NCBI GenBank assembly: GCA_026929865.2
Contig: CM049416.1
Span: 7,281,001 to 7,345,000, forward strand
From: Hyperoplus lanceolatus
Taxonomy: Eukaryota > Chordata > Actinopteri > Uranoscopiformes > Ammodytidae
Direction of reading: 5' to 3'
Length of the DNA: 64,000 nt
Shown in pieces: positions 26,110 to 37,439 of the stretch (the stretch's first letter is position 1; the number at the start of each line of letters is the position of its first letter). Both the position numbers and the translations under genes were made by a program. Below the pieces are notes generated by a model that ran no database searches, was not told where the DNA came from, and saw only the letters and a program-made list of their open reading frames with translations.

Positions 26110-27553
26110 CAGGCCCGGTTCTAGAAAGTCAGACTTGGGTGGGCCTGTAGAAATTTTAGGTGGGCACACTGTTCAGGGAGAGCGAAGATGCGAGCGTGCG
26201 CAGCGCGCGCGAGCTGAATTTTTTTGCCCTTGTAAGATCTCTGCGTCTGCTTTTTGGCACATTTACTGTGAATTGTGTAGAACACAATATGCAAATAAAC
26301 TTTGAGTGCTGCTGTGTGGGAGATTTGATTCTTGCATGTTTTTTTTCCCAAAATGTTTATGAATAACATATAATATACATTATATAAAACATAATGTATA
26401 TATTTTTTTAATCGCAGTATTAACTGTAGGCAGCCTGAGCTGATTGAAGAGAAAGCTTTGGGACTGGGCAACCTGGATGGTGGTAGTCCAGAGTGATATA
26501 CTATACACACTACTTTCCAGTATTGCCTCTGATTTCTAGCTGGGTTAAGATAGTAGCCACCCGAGGTCACGACCCTGCTAGGGGGGTCCGGGGGTATGCC
26601 CCCCCGGGAGATTTTTTTTTTACCTTTTTAAAGTGAAATGCATGAATCTGGTGCACTTTGAGAGGAAGATTAAGAGGCTAAATCTGAGGAATTTTGTGTG
26701 AACAAATAATTTGGAGACACTGGGTCGGATGAATTAGAAGCTATTGAAGAAAGACACATGGATTTTCCATAAAAATATACATTTGAAATAAAATATTATG
26801 CAGGGTCCTCTAGGATGGGCTTGGTGCTCTTTTTCTTTTACGGGACATATTTTTCTGTAATATGATGAATTAATTTAAATGCAGTGAGAGGAACGAAGCA
26901 GAATAACTCTGTTGTCCAGTTATCTTTTTTTCCACAGACGAGGCTGAAATAGGCTATAGACTACAGTATACACAGTGCATGGGCAACTGAGGGCAGCCCC
27001 ATTTTCAAATATTCTTAAATAAACTCAATACACACTGTGCACGCCATGGACTTGAACGTGACGTGATCAGTTAACCTCGGATTACCTCCTAGATGAACTG
27101 ATTCAATTATTAAGCTAATAACTATCTACCAAAACATTGTATTCCTTTTATTGTATGATAATTTACATTTACATAATATGATGTTGATATCAAACACACA
27201 AACTAAAAAAAAACTTGGCAGTCGGGACCCTAAGCAACCGCTCATTTCGCTTATGCCTCGGGCCGGCTCTGCTGAGAAGTGACCACTATAAGCGGGTGGG
27301 TAACTTGGAGGCAGGCTGTCCTGCCCACCCAATAATACAATTAGAAGCAATGCATGGTAATGGCATATTATTTAGTATTAATTAATTACAATATTATTTG
27401 ACATTTTCTTGGACAGCGAATGAACAGGTCCGTCCGATAAGTGGGTCTGGACTTCCACCTAAAAAAAAAAAAAAAAAAAAATGTGATTGGGTGGGCACAG
27501 CCCACATTTGGGTGGGCACGGCCCACCCTGGCCCCTGGCTACCGCCGGCCCTG
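26110..27553. mobile_element. hAT-like element with a second hAT copy inside
   Basis: The ends CAGGCCCGGTTCTAG and GCCGGCCCTG are flanked by the 8-bp duplication CCCCCCAA (26102-26109, 27554-27561). Both ends carry GGGTGGGC motifs, repeated near 26132, 27489 and 27510. The interior is occupied by a reversed copy of the CAGAGCCGGC family. No transposase frame. Confidence 0.8.
26567..27271 (-). mobile_element. CAGAGCCGGC-family hAT-like element, copy 2, reversed and truncated
   Basis: Reverse-complement match to copies 1 and 3, from 'ctaggggggtccggggg' through to the terminus GGGCCGGCTCTG at 27271. The end corresponding to the 3' terminus of copy 3 (about 190 bp) is missing, and no 8-bp duplication is visible. 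It therefore arrived and was later deleted, or was captured incomplete. Confidence 0.78.
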
Positions 27554-27561
27554 CCCCCCAA

Positions 27562-29364
27562 GCTGTTAAGAGGAGAGCACACAACATAGCTGCCCGGAGC
27601 AGAGAAAGGGAACGTGACAGAAAGGGAACATAACCCAAAACTGTTTTTTTTATGTATTGTTCAGTGCAGTCAGTACAAGAGGAAAAATAATATTGGGCAA
27701 AGTGTTGAGCCCTGGGGTTGTTCACTTTGTCTCTAGGCAAGAGTAAACCAAATGTTATTTCTCCATCGACAGCAATAAAGTAATAGTAGAATCTGAGCAG
27801 CGCTGCACTTTACCCTGTCAAAACTTTTCTATTGCATTTTTTATTCTTTTCAGCAGATGAAAAACCTTGAGCGAAAAACTGAAGCTGCTTCATAACATTA
27901 ATTTAATTTACACTCTACCTGTACCTCCAATAGAAAACATTGTGAAAAGGAAATGAATGCATTTGCATTATTAATATACATTCATAAGGAAGGGGGTTTA
28001 ATTTGCTTTGTTCATAATTAATGTTGAGTTATTGGATGGGTGTATTGAGGTGTTTGTCGTGCAGGGACATTACTGCTACAGTACATCAGAGGGAAGCTTG
28101 GCAACATTACTGCAGTTAACAAATGCAACTATTTATTTTGCTGTAATTGAGGTGGGCATATGCTGTGGCTGCAGTAAGATGTATTAGTCTTTCCATATGT
28201 GTGGAAGTCTTTTAGGAGTGACACTCCTCAGTGAGTGGGTATGCTTGCCAAGGTCGAGCCTTGAGCGGAGTCTTTTTAAAGCCGACTCATTGGTCTGCTG
28301 CCATTCAATTTGTTTCACGGAGAGGACGGAGGTTGGAGGGTGGGACGAAACGGCTGAGACCATCACAGTTTTGGTCAGAGCTGGAGATTTCTTGCCTCGT
28401 TCAGTTTTAAACAAATTCACTTTGTACCCTTGAAAGGAAATCCGTTGATCTACACCGCAGGCATATACGCTGCACAGCAGAGCCGACTCATAACAAAGGG
28501 ATAAAAGTCCAATCTCTGGATACATTTGAGCACACAAATCTAGGAGAACTACCGAGGTGGCACCAGTGAAACGAATATACATTATGCCTCAATAAAAGGT
28601 GTTCATTTGCGTTTGAAAGTGTCATCAAGTGCTGCACACAATATACTGTAGATAAGGAAACGTTCAGTTTCTGTAGGCGAATAAAAGAAATAAAGCACCT
28701 CAGACAATCAGAGGATAATTAAACTTTTCATTTGAGCTTCAGTTTTTTTAGTGTTTGTTTTTCATCTTCTCTCCAAACTCCAAAACGCAGTTAATTTTTC
28801 ATGCTTATGGCAATCATCTGCATACATTATGTGTTTTACTTCAGGGCCTATTCTGCAACAAAAGGTATACATAATACATGAACTATGCCAGAATAAAAAT
28901 GTAAAACTTTAAACCGTTGTGGACAGTGTCTAAGGTTGTGTCCGCTTCTTTGGTGTGCACTAGTTGAGAGTGAATACATTGTTTAGTTTTCTAGATGGTT
29001 TGGTTCACATTCACAGAAGCAAAACTCAAATAGACTATATTGTAAACAAAAGTCACGTGCACGGAAATTCTGTCAGACGGTTTGGCGAGTAAAAATACGA
29101 ATCGCTTTCAAATTCTAATATCGCCTTCATCCCAGAGCATCAGCCGATTATTTTCATGCTTAATGTGGAGCCCATATTGTAACAGCCATAATCTATTAAC
29201 TGTAGTGTTACTTTCCTATTGTCAGCCCACGTTACAATACTGTATATATATAATACATATGCTTTGACAACATGTGCTACATAACTTAATAACACATGCA
29301 TTTCATTCCGCAAAAGACGATGAAATTATGCAAAAATACTAAACTTCCTGGGATTAGCGGATAG
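27562..29364. other. No gene seen; unique sequence
   Basis: AT-rich, with a GC-richer part at 28200-28500 where short frames overlap on both strands. No recognisable coding region. Confidence 0.4.
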
Positions 29365-29565
29365 GGTTCACACCAGTGAGAATGCTCTCCAGAGTTCACC
29401 TGCAAGCGGCCCCAGACCGCCTCTTTCAAGCAGAGTCCAGTTGTTTAGTTTGCACCAGGGTCTGGGACTATGTTCAAACCAACCCAAATGAACCACACCA
29501 AGGGCTTAAATGCTCCAGGGTTCGTTTCTACGGTGGCCCTGAGAGCTCACAGCACTGCAATTTAA

Positions 29566-29955
29566 GAAAACACATGCAAGAAGACAAAACACAAGCAAAT
29601 TAAGAAAACATCTTCATCAATTTGACAACACATGCGCAGCATTTAGAAAACGCGCAGCAATGACCACAACACAACACATTACAAAAACGCGCAGCAAAGT
29701 TCACAACAAAAGACATTATAAAAACGCACAGCAAAGTTCATAACAAAACACATTCCAAAAAACCCTGCAAATAGGCCGAAACACAAGGGAAGTGCTTCCG
29801 TAAGTGTTTCTAGAGGACACTTAAAAGTGATGCACACGTCCAGACAGGCTTGTTGTTGACAAGCACCGGATCTGCTGTTACACAATCTATGGTTTCACAA
29901 TGAATTAATCGTGTATATTTATTTGCTTGTGTTTTGTCTTCTTGGATGTGTTTTC
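29566..29955. mobile_element. Small fold-back element with TTAA target
   Basis: Inverted ends gaaaacacatgcaagaagac and their near-complement, with TTAA at 29562-29565 and 29956-29959. The empty site is seen in the opposite arm of the host element (gcaacttaaaggg, inverse near 35170). Internal tandem-like units 'aaaacgcgcagcaaagttca' repeat three to four times (29640-29760). TTAA is the piggyBac/Kolobok preference, but the ends are not typical of piggyBac. Confidence 0.65.
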
Positions 29956-30288
29956 TTAAAGGGAAAATTAGCCGATTTTCATGTAAATGGTATATCAGGG
30001 CCGAGTATATTAGTAGTCTAATGAAAAAAGCCCCCAAAAAACTGATCCGAATTGGCAGAGAGCACAATGATTTCGGATTTAAACTGATGACGTGGGGCTG
30101 ACGTAGCCGTTTTTACAGTTCCTACAGGCCCCAGGATGCATTGTGCGGGGGTACGCTCTGCAGCCCGCCCAGATTCCGAGCTGCTCACGTTACCATGGTG
30201 ACCACACAGGCACAGCACCCGTGTCAACAGAACAGTTGTAGCACGCTTCGTATTATTTCCCTGTTTGACTACTACCACAAAGAAAACA

Positions 30289-30399
30289 TGCCGTCCTGTA
30301 ATGTGCCTGGATGCGCCAACTTTAGGAAACAGAAAAGAAGAAGGAGTAAGGGTAAACTGAAGAGACTAGCTGTTGATAAAAGTTCCCCAACGGCGTGAT
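30289..30399 (+). pseudogene. THAP-domain-like N-terminal fragment
   Basis: The frame opens MPSCNVPGCANFRKQKRRRS, resembling the start of a THAP C2CH zinc finger (MPxxCxxxxCxN). It then stops after 36 codons, without the His, Pro and AVPTIF parts of the domain. It could be the first exon of a THAP-type transposase lost from this element. Short, so weakly supported. Confidence 0.3.
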
Positions 30400-30899
30400 G
30401 CATAGCCCACACCGCTGTTGAATATTGTGTCCCGGTGTAAGGCTGATTGATGGGGCAAGGAAGAATTAGTCTACCGGTTGTAGCTGTAGCCAAGTTAGCT
30501 CATTTGAATAATAATACACAGTTTCCACCGGTTATGATGCTAGTACACAGTCAAATACGTCAGTTTGTTAAGGGTCCCACGTGGCCAGGACGGTGGTAAA
30601 ATGTTAAGGTAGAAGATGAGTGAAGCAACGAAGCTTTGTGTAAATCTTCTAAAATCCGTCTCTGTAATTCACAATTATCACACTAGGTCAATCACATACA
30701 AATATAAACTCTTATAAATGAAACACAAAAAGTGCCACCACATTAAAATGAACAGCTCATTTTAAAAAGCGGGGTGAAAGGCATTAACGTCTGACACATA
30801 AGGTGACAGTTTCCATTCTAGATCCTGATTGATTTATTACCAGATCCCTTGTCCTCTAGTGATCACAGTTTTAATTATTATATCATTTCTATATTCATA

Positions 30900-31097
30900 T
30901 TAGGCTATTGCACGATCGATGCTCGTCTGTGACTTTGTGATCACGCAAATGAACGTAACAATCGTGTGCAGCCGCAGAATTACATTTCAACCAGACATAA
31001 ATAGCCTATGTTCATATTAGGCTATTTAACGAGGCTCGTCTGTGACTTTGTGATCACGCAAGTGAACAGTAACGATCGCGTGCAGCCGCAGAATGAG
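30900..31097. repeat. Tandem duplication of about 100 bp
   Basis: Two consecutive copies of a unit containing ctcgtctgtgactttgtgat, 'cacgcaa' and 'gtgcagccgcagaat' begin near 30903 and 31019. They differ by a few substitutions and small indels. Confidence 0.75.
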
Positions 31098-32090
31098 ATA
31101 GGCTACAATCAGTGTTGGGCAAGTTACTTCAAAAGCGTAATGCGGTATTTATTACTTATTACTGGCATTTCAAAGTAGTTAGTTACATTACAATATTACT
31201 GTCTTTGAATTGTAAGGCATTACACTACTTTTACATTACTTTTGCATTACTTTCACCAAAATAACATGAAATATGGATTTGGTGTTCTCAATAGATCTTC
31301 TTGTGTTCAATGCAGCTCATTACACAGCAGGAGGTGACATGGTATGGCATAATGACTGAGCTAGGCTTAAGGCTAACACAAGTCGGCCTATGCTATATAA
31401 TATAATGGTCACAGTTATGGCTCATGGTGCAATACATTTTATAATAGAAATACTGTATCTTTATTTATTTATTTAGCCTATATTAATATCAATAGAGCTA
31501 GAGCCTACTACTGTAGATTGAAAAAGTAAATTGAGCCTCAAAGATTTGTTTCTTGCGTTCTGGCGACTTAAAAGCACAAACAAGTTGTTCACATCATCAT
31601 CAACTTTTGCCTTTTTTAGTTGTTCCAAAAATCTGCCTTATCATCTTGCCATCTAATCTAAATGATAACAGCCCATTATGTTTGTTTATCGTCTCTCTTG
31701 CGTGACATTTTATAATAACAATAGTAGCCTTAATATATCTCCTTTGCTAATTCAAAGCATCCACTCATTATGTTGGGAGTCGACGTGTGTGTCAGAGGCA
31801 TGAATCGACAAAGCGATCAACTCTTATTGTGACTTTTTTGCTGCAGCACTTTTCAATAGTATCCAGCTGCAGCCCCGGAGACAAGCACCCTGGCGTGACA
31901 ACGACACCCAGGCGTGACGGAAGTAACTGTGGTGTGACGGGAGAGGTTAGAATATAGATAGAACATTGACGGAACACGGCGGCGGCCATCTTGAGTACGT
32001 CACGTCAAACAATAACAAGACAGCAGACCGATACTAAGTTTGTGTTATTTATATTGTTTTGGCGATTAGGTTCAGGCATCACAGTTGGGT

Positions 32091-32120
32091 GGTTAGGGTT
32101 AGGGTTAGGGTTAGGGTTAG
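32091..32120 (+). repeat. Interstitial telomere-like repeat
   Basis: Five units of GGTTAG, i.e. (TTAGGG)n, inside the loop of the inverted repeat. It is short and embedded in transposon sequence, so it is not evidence of a chromosome end. Confidence 0.85.
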
Positions 32121-32176
32121 TGACATAGCAGACATGTCATGGAAGCTAAATAGTCAAAAATCACGTCCGTCACACC

Positions 32177-33071
32177 CAGAGCCGGCCCGAGGCATAAGCG
32201 AACTAAGCGGCCGCTTAGGGCCCCCGACTGCCTGGGGGGCCCCTAAAAAAAAAATTTTTTTTTTTTTTTTTTTTTTTTTAATTTGTGTGTTTGATATTAA
32301 CATCATACTATGCAAATGTGAGTTATCATACAAAAAAAGGAATACAATGTTTTGGTCTAGATAATTAATAGCCTAAAAATGTAATCAGTTCATCTCGGAG
32401 GAAATCCGAAATTATCTGATCATGTCACGTTCACATCCATGCACAGTGTGTATTGAGTTTATTTAAAAACAATTGGAAATGGGGCTGCCCTCAGTTGCCC
32501 ATGCACTGTGTATAGTCTATAGCCTTTGTCAGCCTTGTCTGTGGAAAAAAAGATACAGTAGCTGGATAACAGAGTTCTTCTGCTTCGTTCCTCACAATGC
32601 ATTTAAATGCATTCACTATATTACAGAAAAATATGTCCCGTAAAAGAAAAAGAGCTCCATGCCCAACCCATAATATTTTATTTTATATTAATATTTTTAT
32701 GGAAAATCCATGTGTCCTTCTTCAATAGCTTCTAATTCATCTGACCCAGTGTCTCCAAATTATTTGTTCACACAAGATTTCTCAGATTTAGCCTCTTAAT
32801 TTTCCTCTCAAAGTGCACCAGATTCATGCATTTCACTTTAAAAAGGTTAAAAAAATCTCCCGGGGGGGCATACCCCAGGACCCCCCTAGGAGGGTCTGAA
32901 TCTCGGCTGTCTAATATTTTCGCACAGCCGCACAGTGGAGGCACTAGCGGAAAACACTGGGTGTGTGGATGATATTTAACAAAGATCTAGAGTTTCAGCA
33001 GCGCTAACATTGGAGAGGGGGCCCCTAATCATATTTCGCTTAGGGCCCCCTGAAGGCTTGGGCCGGCTCTG
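32177..33071 (+). mobile_element. CAGAGCCGGC-family hAT-like element, copy 3
   Basis: A complete 895-bp copy with inverted ends CAGAGCCGGCCCGAGGCA / GGGCCGGCTCTG and duplication GTCACACC (32169-32176, 33072-33079). It is the reference for the other two copies. Over most of its length it is nearly identical to copy 1, implying recent activity. An A/T run at 32246-32280 stands where copy 1 has its TA tract. Non-coding. Confidence 0.88.
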
Positions 33072-35249
33072 GTCACACCACAGTTACTTCCGTCACGCCT
33101 GGGTGTCGTTGTCACGCCAGGGTAACTTGTCTCCGGGGCTGCAGCTGGACCCTACTCGCACTTTTAGTGCTGAGGAGAGCTTGCCAACTGCGCTGTCCTT
33201 TACGCACCATCATTGCCGCCGTTATGTTAAGATTTCATAATTTGCATCAAAGCAAACCCTTTAGGCGCCGGGTTTTATTTTTAAAAATACTAGATTTTGA
33301 CTCTTAAATTTCAGAAGGCTCTGGATTGAAAGTGGTTTGAGATAGAGACAAAGTGTAAATGAGACAAATATTGAGAATGACCTAAAGTTTATCTGGGGAG
33401 TAAATTTTCCCATCTAATTAGCATATTATGACGTCATATGGTGGCGGCCATGTTGTAGGCTATTATGTAATTTCCATGAAATACCTGATATTTTGAAAGA
33501 GAGTTGAACTTATTTAATCAGATTCACCCCTCCATCCATTTGTAATGATGTCCACTTTGTTGTAAGCCAACAGTTGTAAACTAGAACTAGAACTACACCA
33601 CAAAACTCATATAAACAGTAGGCGTTTATGATTTTTTATTACCCACCACCATTTTTGTTTCCTTTTTTCTTCTATTCTGCATTATTACTATTATCATCAT
33701 TATTATCATTATAATATGATAATATTAATATATATATAATGCTGCGTCGCATGGCTGCACCACTGCTGCGCATGGACGCACCGTGACCGGGGCCGTAGAA
33801 AGAGTGAACACCAACTCCCTACTCGTCAACTTTTTGCTTGTCATATCTCTAAATAACTCCTAAATCCAGCAATACCGCTTCAGCATGCATAGCTTCGTGG
33901 CACACTATCTCCAATTTCGCACCTAACAACAGCGCGATTCATTTGCAGCCTGGACGCGGAGGTGTGTCACCTCTCTGCTCTGACAGCAGGCAGGGACTCG
34001 CTCCGAGGGGCTGCTCCGAGACTGACCGCCTCCGAGTGCTCTTAGACGGGGAGGGGCTTGCGGCAGCACCCGCTGCTCGTTGAGCACAGAGTGATACGTG
34101 CTTTCACGTCAGAGTCTCCAAACACCACAAAAGTTTTCAATAACTTGGGCAGTGAGACGGAAGCCAGTAGGCTAGCGCATCTTTGGAATCAATTGTAGCA
34201 GCAAATCGAGTTTTCTTCTCCTCTAGCAGTAACATTAGCGTGGGTTTTTTTCTCCTCTGCGAAACTCGCGGTGTTGGCCAATTTGTATAAAAACAACAAA
34301 CCAGTCAATTTCGGGTTTAAAATGCATTGTAACGCACGTTTCTGAGCTATGTACCGCGTTACATATTACAATTTTTTTTGCTGTAATGCCTTACATTACC
34401 GCGTTACAGCAAAACGTAATGCATTACAGTAATGCATTACTTCCTGTAACGCGTTACTCCCAACACTGGCTACAATACAATAGGTTTATTAATCCGAACA
34501 CAGTTAGTATTAGCCTGCACTGCTGCAACAAGGCTCCAACTGACACTACGTAAAGGCTATTTACAGCTTCGTTTAAGAGGAAAAGACAAGCATTTGTTTC
34601 CAGGACTTCTAAGATAAAAGAGTTTATATTTGTATGTGATTGACCTAGTGTGATAATTGTGAATTAAAGAGACGGATTTTAGAAGATTTACACAAAGCTT
34701 CGTTGCTTCATTCATCTTCTACCTTAACATTTTACCACCGTCCTGGCCACGTGGGACCCTTAACAAACTGACGTATTTTACTGTGTACTAGCACCATAAC
34801 CGGTGGAAACTGTGTATTATTATTCACCGCTAGGTGAACTCCGGCAGTAAAACAAAAAGAAGACAACAAATTCAGAGTAGGTTACAATTCTGACCAATGA
34901 AATGAGTTTGGGGCGTGGCTTCCGGTGGAGCTCCACTTTCAATGGTTTCCCCCATGGGTCTGCAAATAGGTACTCTTGGCTCCGAGAGGCTGTAGTCTGC
35001 ACGAGCTCTTCCTTGACACAGAAACGTCATGGAAACGTCACCGGAGAATGGATTTTTGAAGCTCGGTCCCCGCGAAACGGACGGTGTTGAAAAAATACAC
35101 GAGGATATAATGCGACCCAAATAATATTATGGTAGATGAGTTAAGGTTGAAAATCGGCGAATTTTCCCTTTAAGTTGCAGTGCTGTGAGCTCTCAGGGCC
35201 ACCATACATTTCAACCGCACTAAACAAAGCTGGTGTGACTGTGAAAACG

Positions 35250-36714
35250 CGCTCAGTTCGTCAGTTCGGTTTTTGCCCAAAACACACACTTGACTTGAAT
35301 CTTTGTAATACACCTGCAATTTAGAGTCCACGGTTACAATTCAAACATACCAAAAATAAATGAAAAAAATAAAACTTAAAACATACTTTGTAATTCTACA
35401 GAGTGCTCAAAGAAAACCCATGATGCTTAACTTTTTTTGGAAAATGATTTGCTTTCTTTTTGATAGCAAGATGAGGATATCTAACTCATATCTGCGCATT
35501 AAGTACAGCGTTGGAGTGAGAACATGGGTATCCTATCTTAGCATAAAGACTGGAGGCACGGGGAAAACAGCTGGCTTTTGTCCAAAGCAAAAACCCATCT
35601 AAAGCAGTCCTATACACACAATGTAGATTTAAATAATGTATGTTTATCCCATGGACAAATGCAATGTGTTCAAGGGGATGTTGGGAGTGTTGGAGCGATG
35701 CACTCAGCATGCATTTTTGTATAATGAAGAAAATGAAGTGGGGGTATTGCTTCTTGGTGAATTCAATTCATTTTCAAATTCATTCAAGTGGTATTAATTT
35801 ATTACATTGTTTTACAAATTGAGATGTTGTCACTGTATAACGTTGTCATGCTGATCACGTTAGCAAATAATTACCTCATTACACATCCAGCAGACGCAGG
35901 GAAAAAATTAGCATTCATTTAGAGTCATGTTACTGGCCACCTGATGAATGTTTGTCCAATATGTCCTGTCCTTTGAGCTTCGCTTTGAGCTTGCCAAACT
36001 CCCAAGGGAAATATCATGCTCTTCACCTGCTAAATTCACCAGCTAATCACTAACTTTATCGGCCTGCCATTTGGTGCTGGGCAGGTAGAGTGCATTGCAT
36101 TTATCAAGGCTGTTTTTTTCTGCAAATAGCTGCCTGGTGCTGCTAAAAACAAGGTTTGTGAGAGCAGGGAATGGGACTTAAAGCAGGCCATAAAACCAAA
36201 AGATTTAGCTTAAAAGATGCTTAAACACTTTGTAGAGCTGAGGGGAACAGCAGAGGCAGGTGATAATTTTCTGTGGGTCCTTCATTACAAGTGCCCTTTT
36301 ACTTTACACAGTAATTACACCCATTTATAATATAAACACATTCAGCTTTATGGCACTTGAGATTATATTTGCTGATGAAACTTTCTGTAAGTGGTCAATG
36401 TGGGTTCAGGTTAGGGAATCTTATATCATGGTAATAATAAACCAAGTAGTTTAATGCATTATTCCTAACCTTACCTAATCGTAAGCAGATAATCAGAAAA
36501 GTTTCATACGAATATTTTTTAATAACAGGAATCCAAAGGTTTCATACAGTGTAAAATTCAAATGTGTCACTCCCTGTGCAGGAGTAAGAAGCTACTCTGT
36601 TAACTGCTATTCATGCATATTGTTATTTGGAACAATGCACCACACTTCCTTTGTAAACACCTCGTCTACACAGGTTTCTGTCATGGTCATATCACACGTC
36701 AAGTCCACAAACAA
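35250..36714. other. No gene seen; unique sequence
   Basis: AT-rich intergenic or upstream intronic DNA. No element recognised. Confidence 0.4.
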
Positions 36715-37020
36715 ATGTAATGATGAGAACCGTTCTCTATAGGGCTTCTCCTGCTTGGAATACGCTCCTCAACAGCATCAGACACACCACAAGCAGACTT
36801 TATTTAAAACATTTACTTAAAAAACAATTAATGATTCCCATTTAGATCTTCAGTAAGGGCGCTTTTGGATCAATATCAGTTACTATTGTTTGTTTGACGT
36901 GTTTTTATTTATTCACTGTTATTTTATTTGGCTGATTTTGTCGTTTATTGCTGTTTGTTTTAGTTTTATTGATATTGTGTGATTTTATATCATTGTCTAT
37001 TTTAATTGCTGTGTTGTGTT
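36715..37020 (+). mobile_element. LINE 3' end fragment
   Basis: Plus-strand RTVLYRASPAWNTLLNSIRH, then TTSRLYLKHLLKKQL, resembles the C-terminal block of CR1/L2-type LINE proteins (RxxLYRxxxxWNxL...FKxxLKxxL). It is followed by a T-rich, TTATT-containing tail. Short and degenerate. Confidence 0.45.
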
Positions 37021-37341
37021 GTATAAGCAAAACGAGTGCAGCTAAACAGACATGTACTACAAAAAAATATGTTGACAACCCAAGCAGCAGGTAGTTTGAA
37101 TTCATGCAGAAGCATTTTTGTATCTCTCCAATGTTCTTTAAGACATCCACTTTGAGGTCAAGGTGCAAAATTGCATCAAACTGTAACAAATCTTCAGCGA
37201 CTCGCTCCGCCGAGCACACCGCCACACCAATGACAACACAGCACATTCAGGGACAATGAGATGTCATTTATAGAATTGCACCCTGAGACAGCAGCCAACA
37301 AATGAGGCTGTAGTGTAACTGCACCGCACTGCGTCGCCAGT

Positions 37342-37381
37342 GCCCCCCCCCCCCCACCACACACACACACACACACACACA
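37342..37381. repeat. C-run followed by CA microsatellite
   Basis: A homopolymer C tract followed by about ten CA units. Short minus-strand frames across it are artefacts. Confidence 0.85.
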
Positions 37382-37439
37382 CTACAGTGAATTGAACAGC
37401 AACATCGACTGGCCACCATTTAAAACCAGCCTCCAAATC

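Larger units (their letters stand above)
31845..33170. repeat. Inverted repeat inside the hAT-like element
   Basis: ccagctgcagccccggagac with 'ggcgtgacaacgacacccag' near 31860-31912 is mirrored at 33075-33150. The right arm directly abuts the target duplication of the element at 32177-33071, which therefore landed within this older palindrome. Confidence 0.75.
31110..34468. mobile_element. hAT-like element, CAGTGTTGGG family
   Basis: The ends CAGTGTTGGGCAAGTTACTT and gcgttactcccaacactg are flanked by the 8-bp GCTACAAT (31102-31109, 34469-34476). These termini, with the gtaacgcgttac motif, belong to a fish family I recognise. Its 3.36 kb includes an internal inverted repeat (31845-31941 against 33072-33170), an interstitial telomere-like repeat and copy 3 of the CAGAGCCGGC family. 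No intact transposase. Confidence 0.82.
29531..35204. mobile_element. Large inverted-repeat element with several nested insertions
   Basis: The ends YGGTGGCCCTGAGAGCTCAC and their inverse are flanked by TA (29529-29530, 35205-35206). The outermost repeat resumes after a small insertion (gggaaaattagccgatttt against its inverse at about 35150). A second, longer inverted block pairs about 30508-30722 with about 34605-34823. The sequence between the outer and second blocks is not symmetrical. Nested inside are 29566-29955 and 31110-34468. Superfamily uncertain: a TA target suggests the Tc/mariner-like group, while a THAP-like ORF start at 30289 argues otherwise. Confidence 0.68.
29365..35250. repeat. 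Possible older MITE split by the large inverted-repeat element
   Basis: Just outside the 29531-35204 element, 'ggttcacaccag' (about 29367) and 'ctggtgtgactgtga' (about 35231) are inverted relative to each other, like the ends of a Harbinger-type MITE. The match is short and the target duplication is unclear. Confidence 0.3.

Noticed and set aside
32091-32120. Evidence for a chromosome end or fusion point
   Set aside because: Only five TTAGGG units, embedded inside a hAT-like element with unique sequence on both sides.
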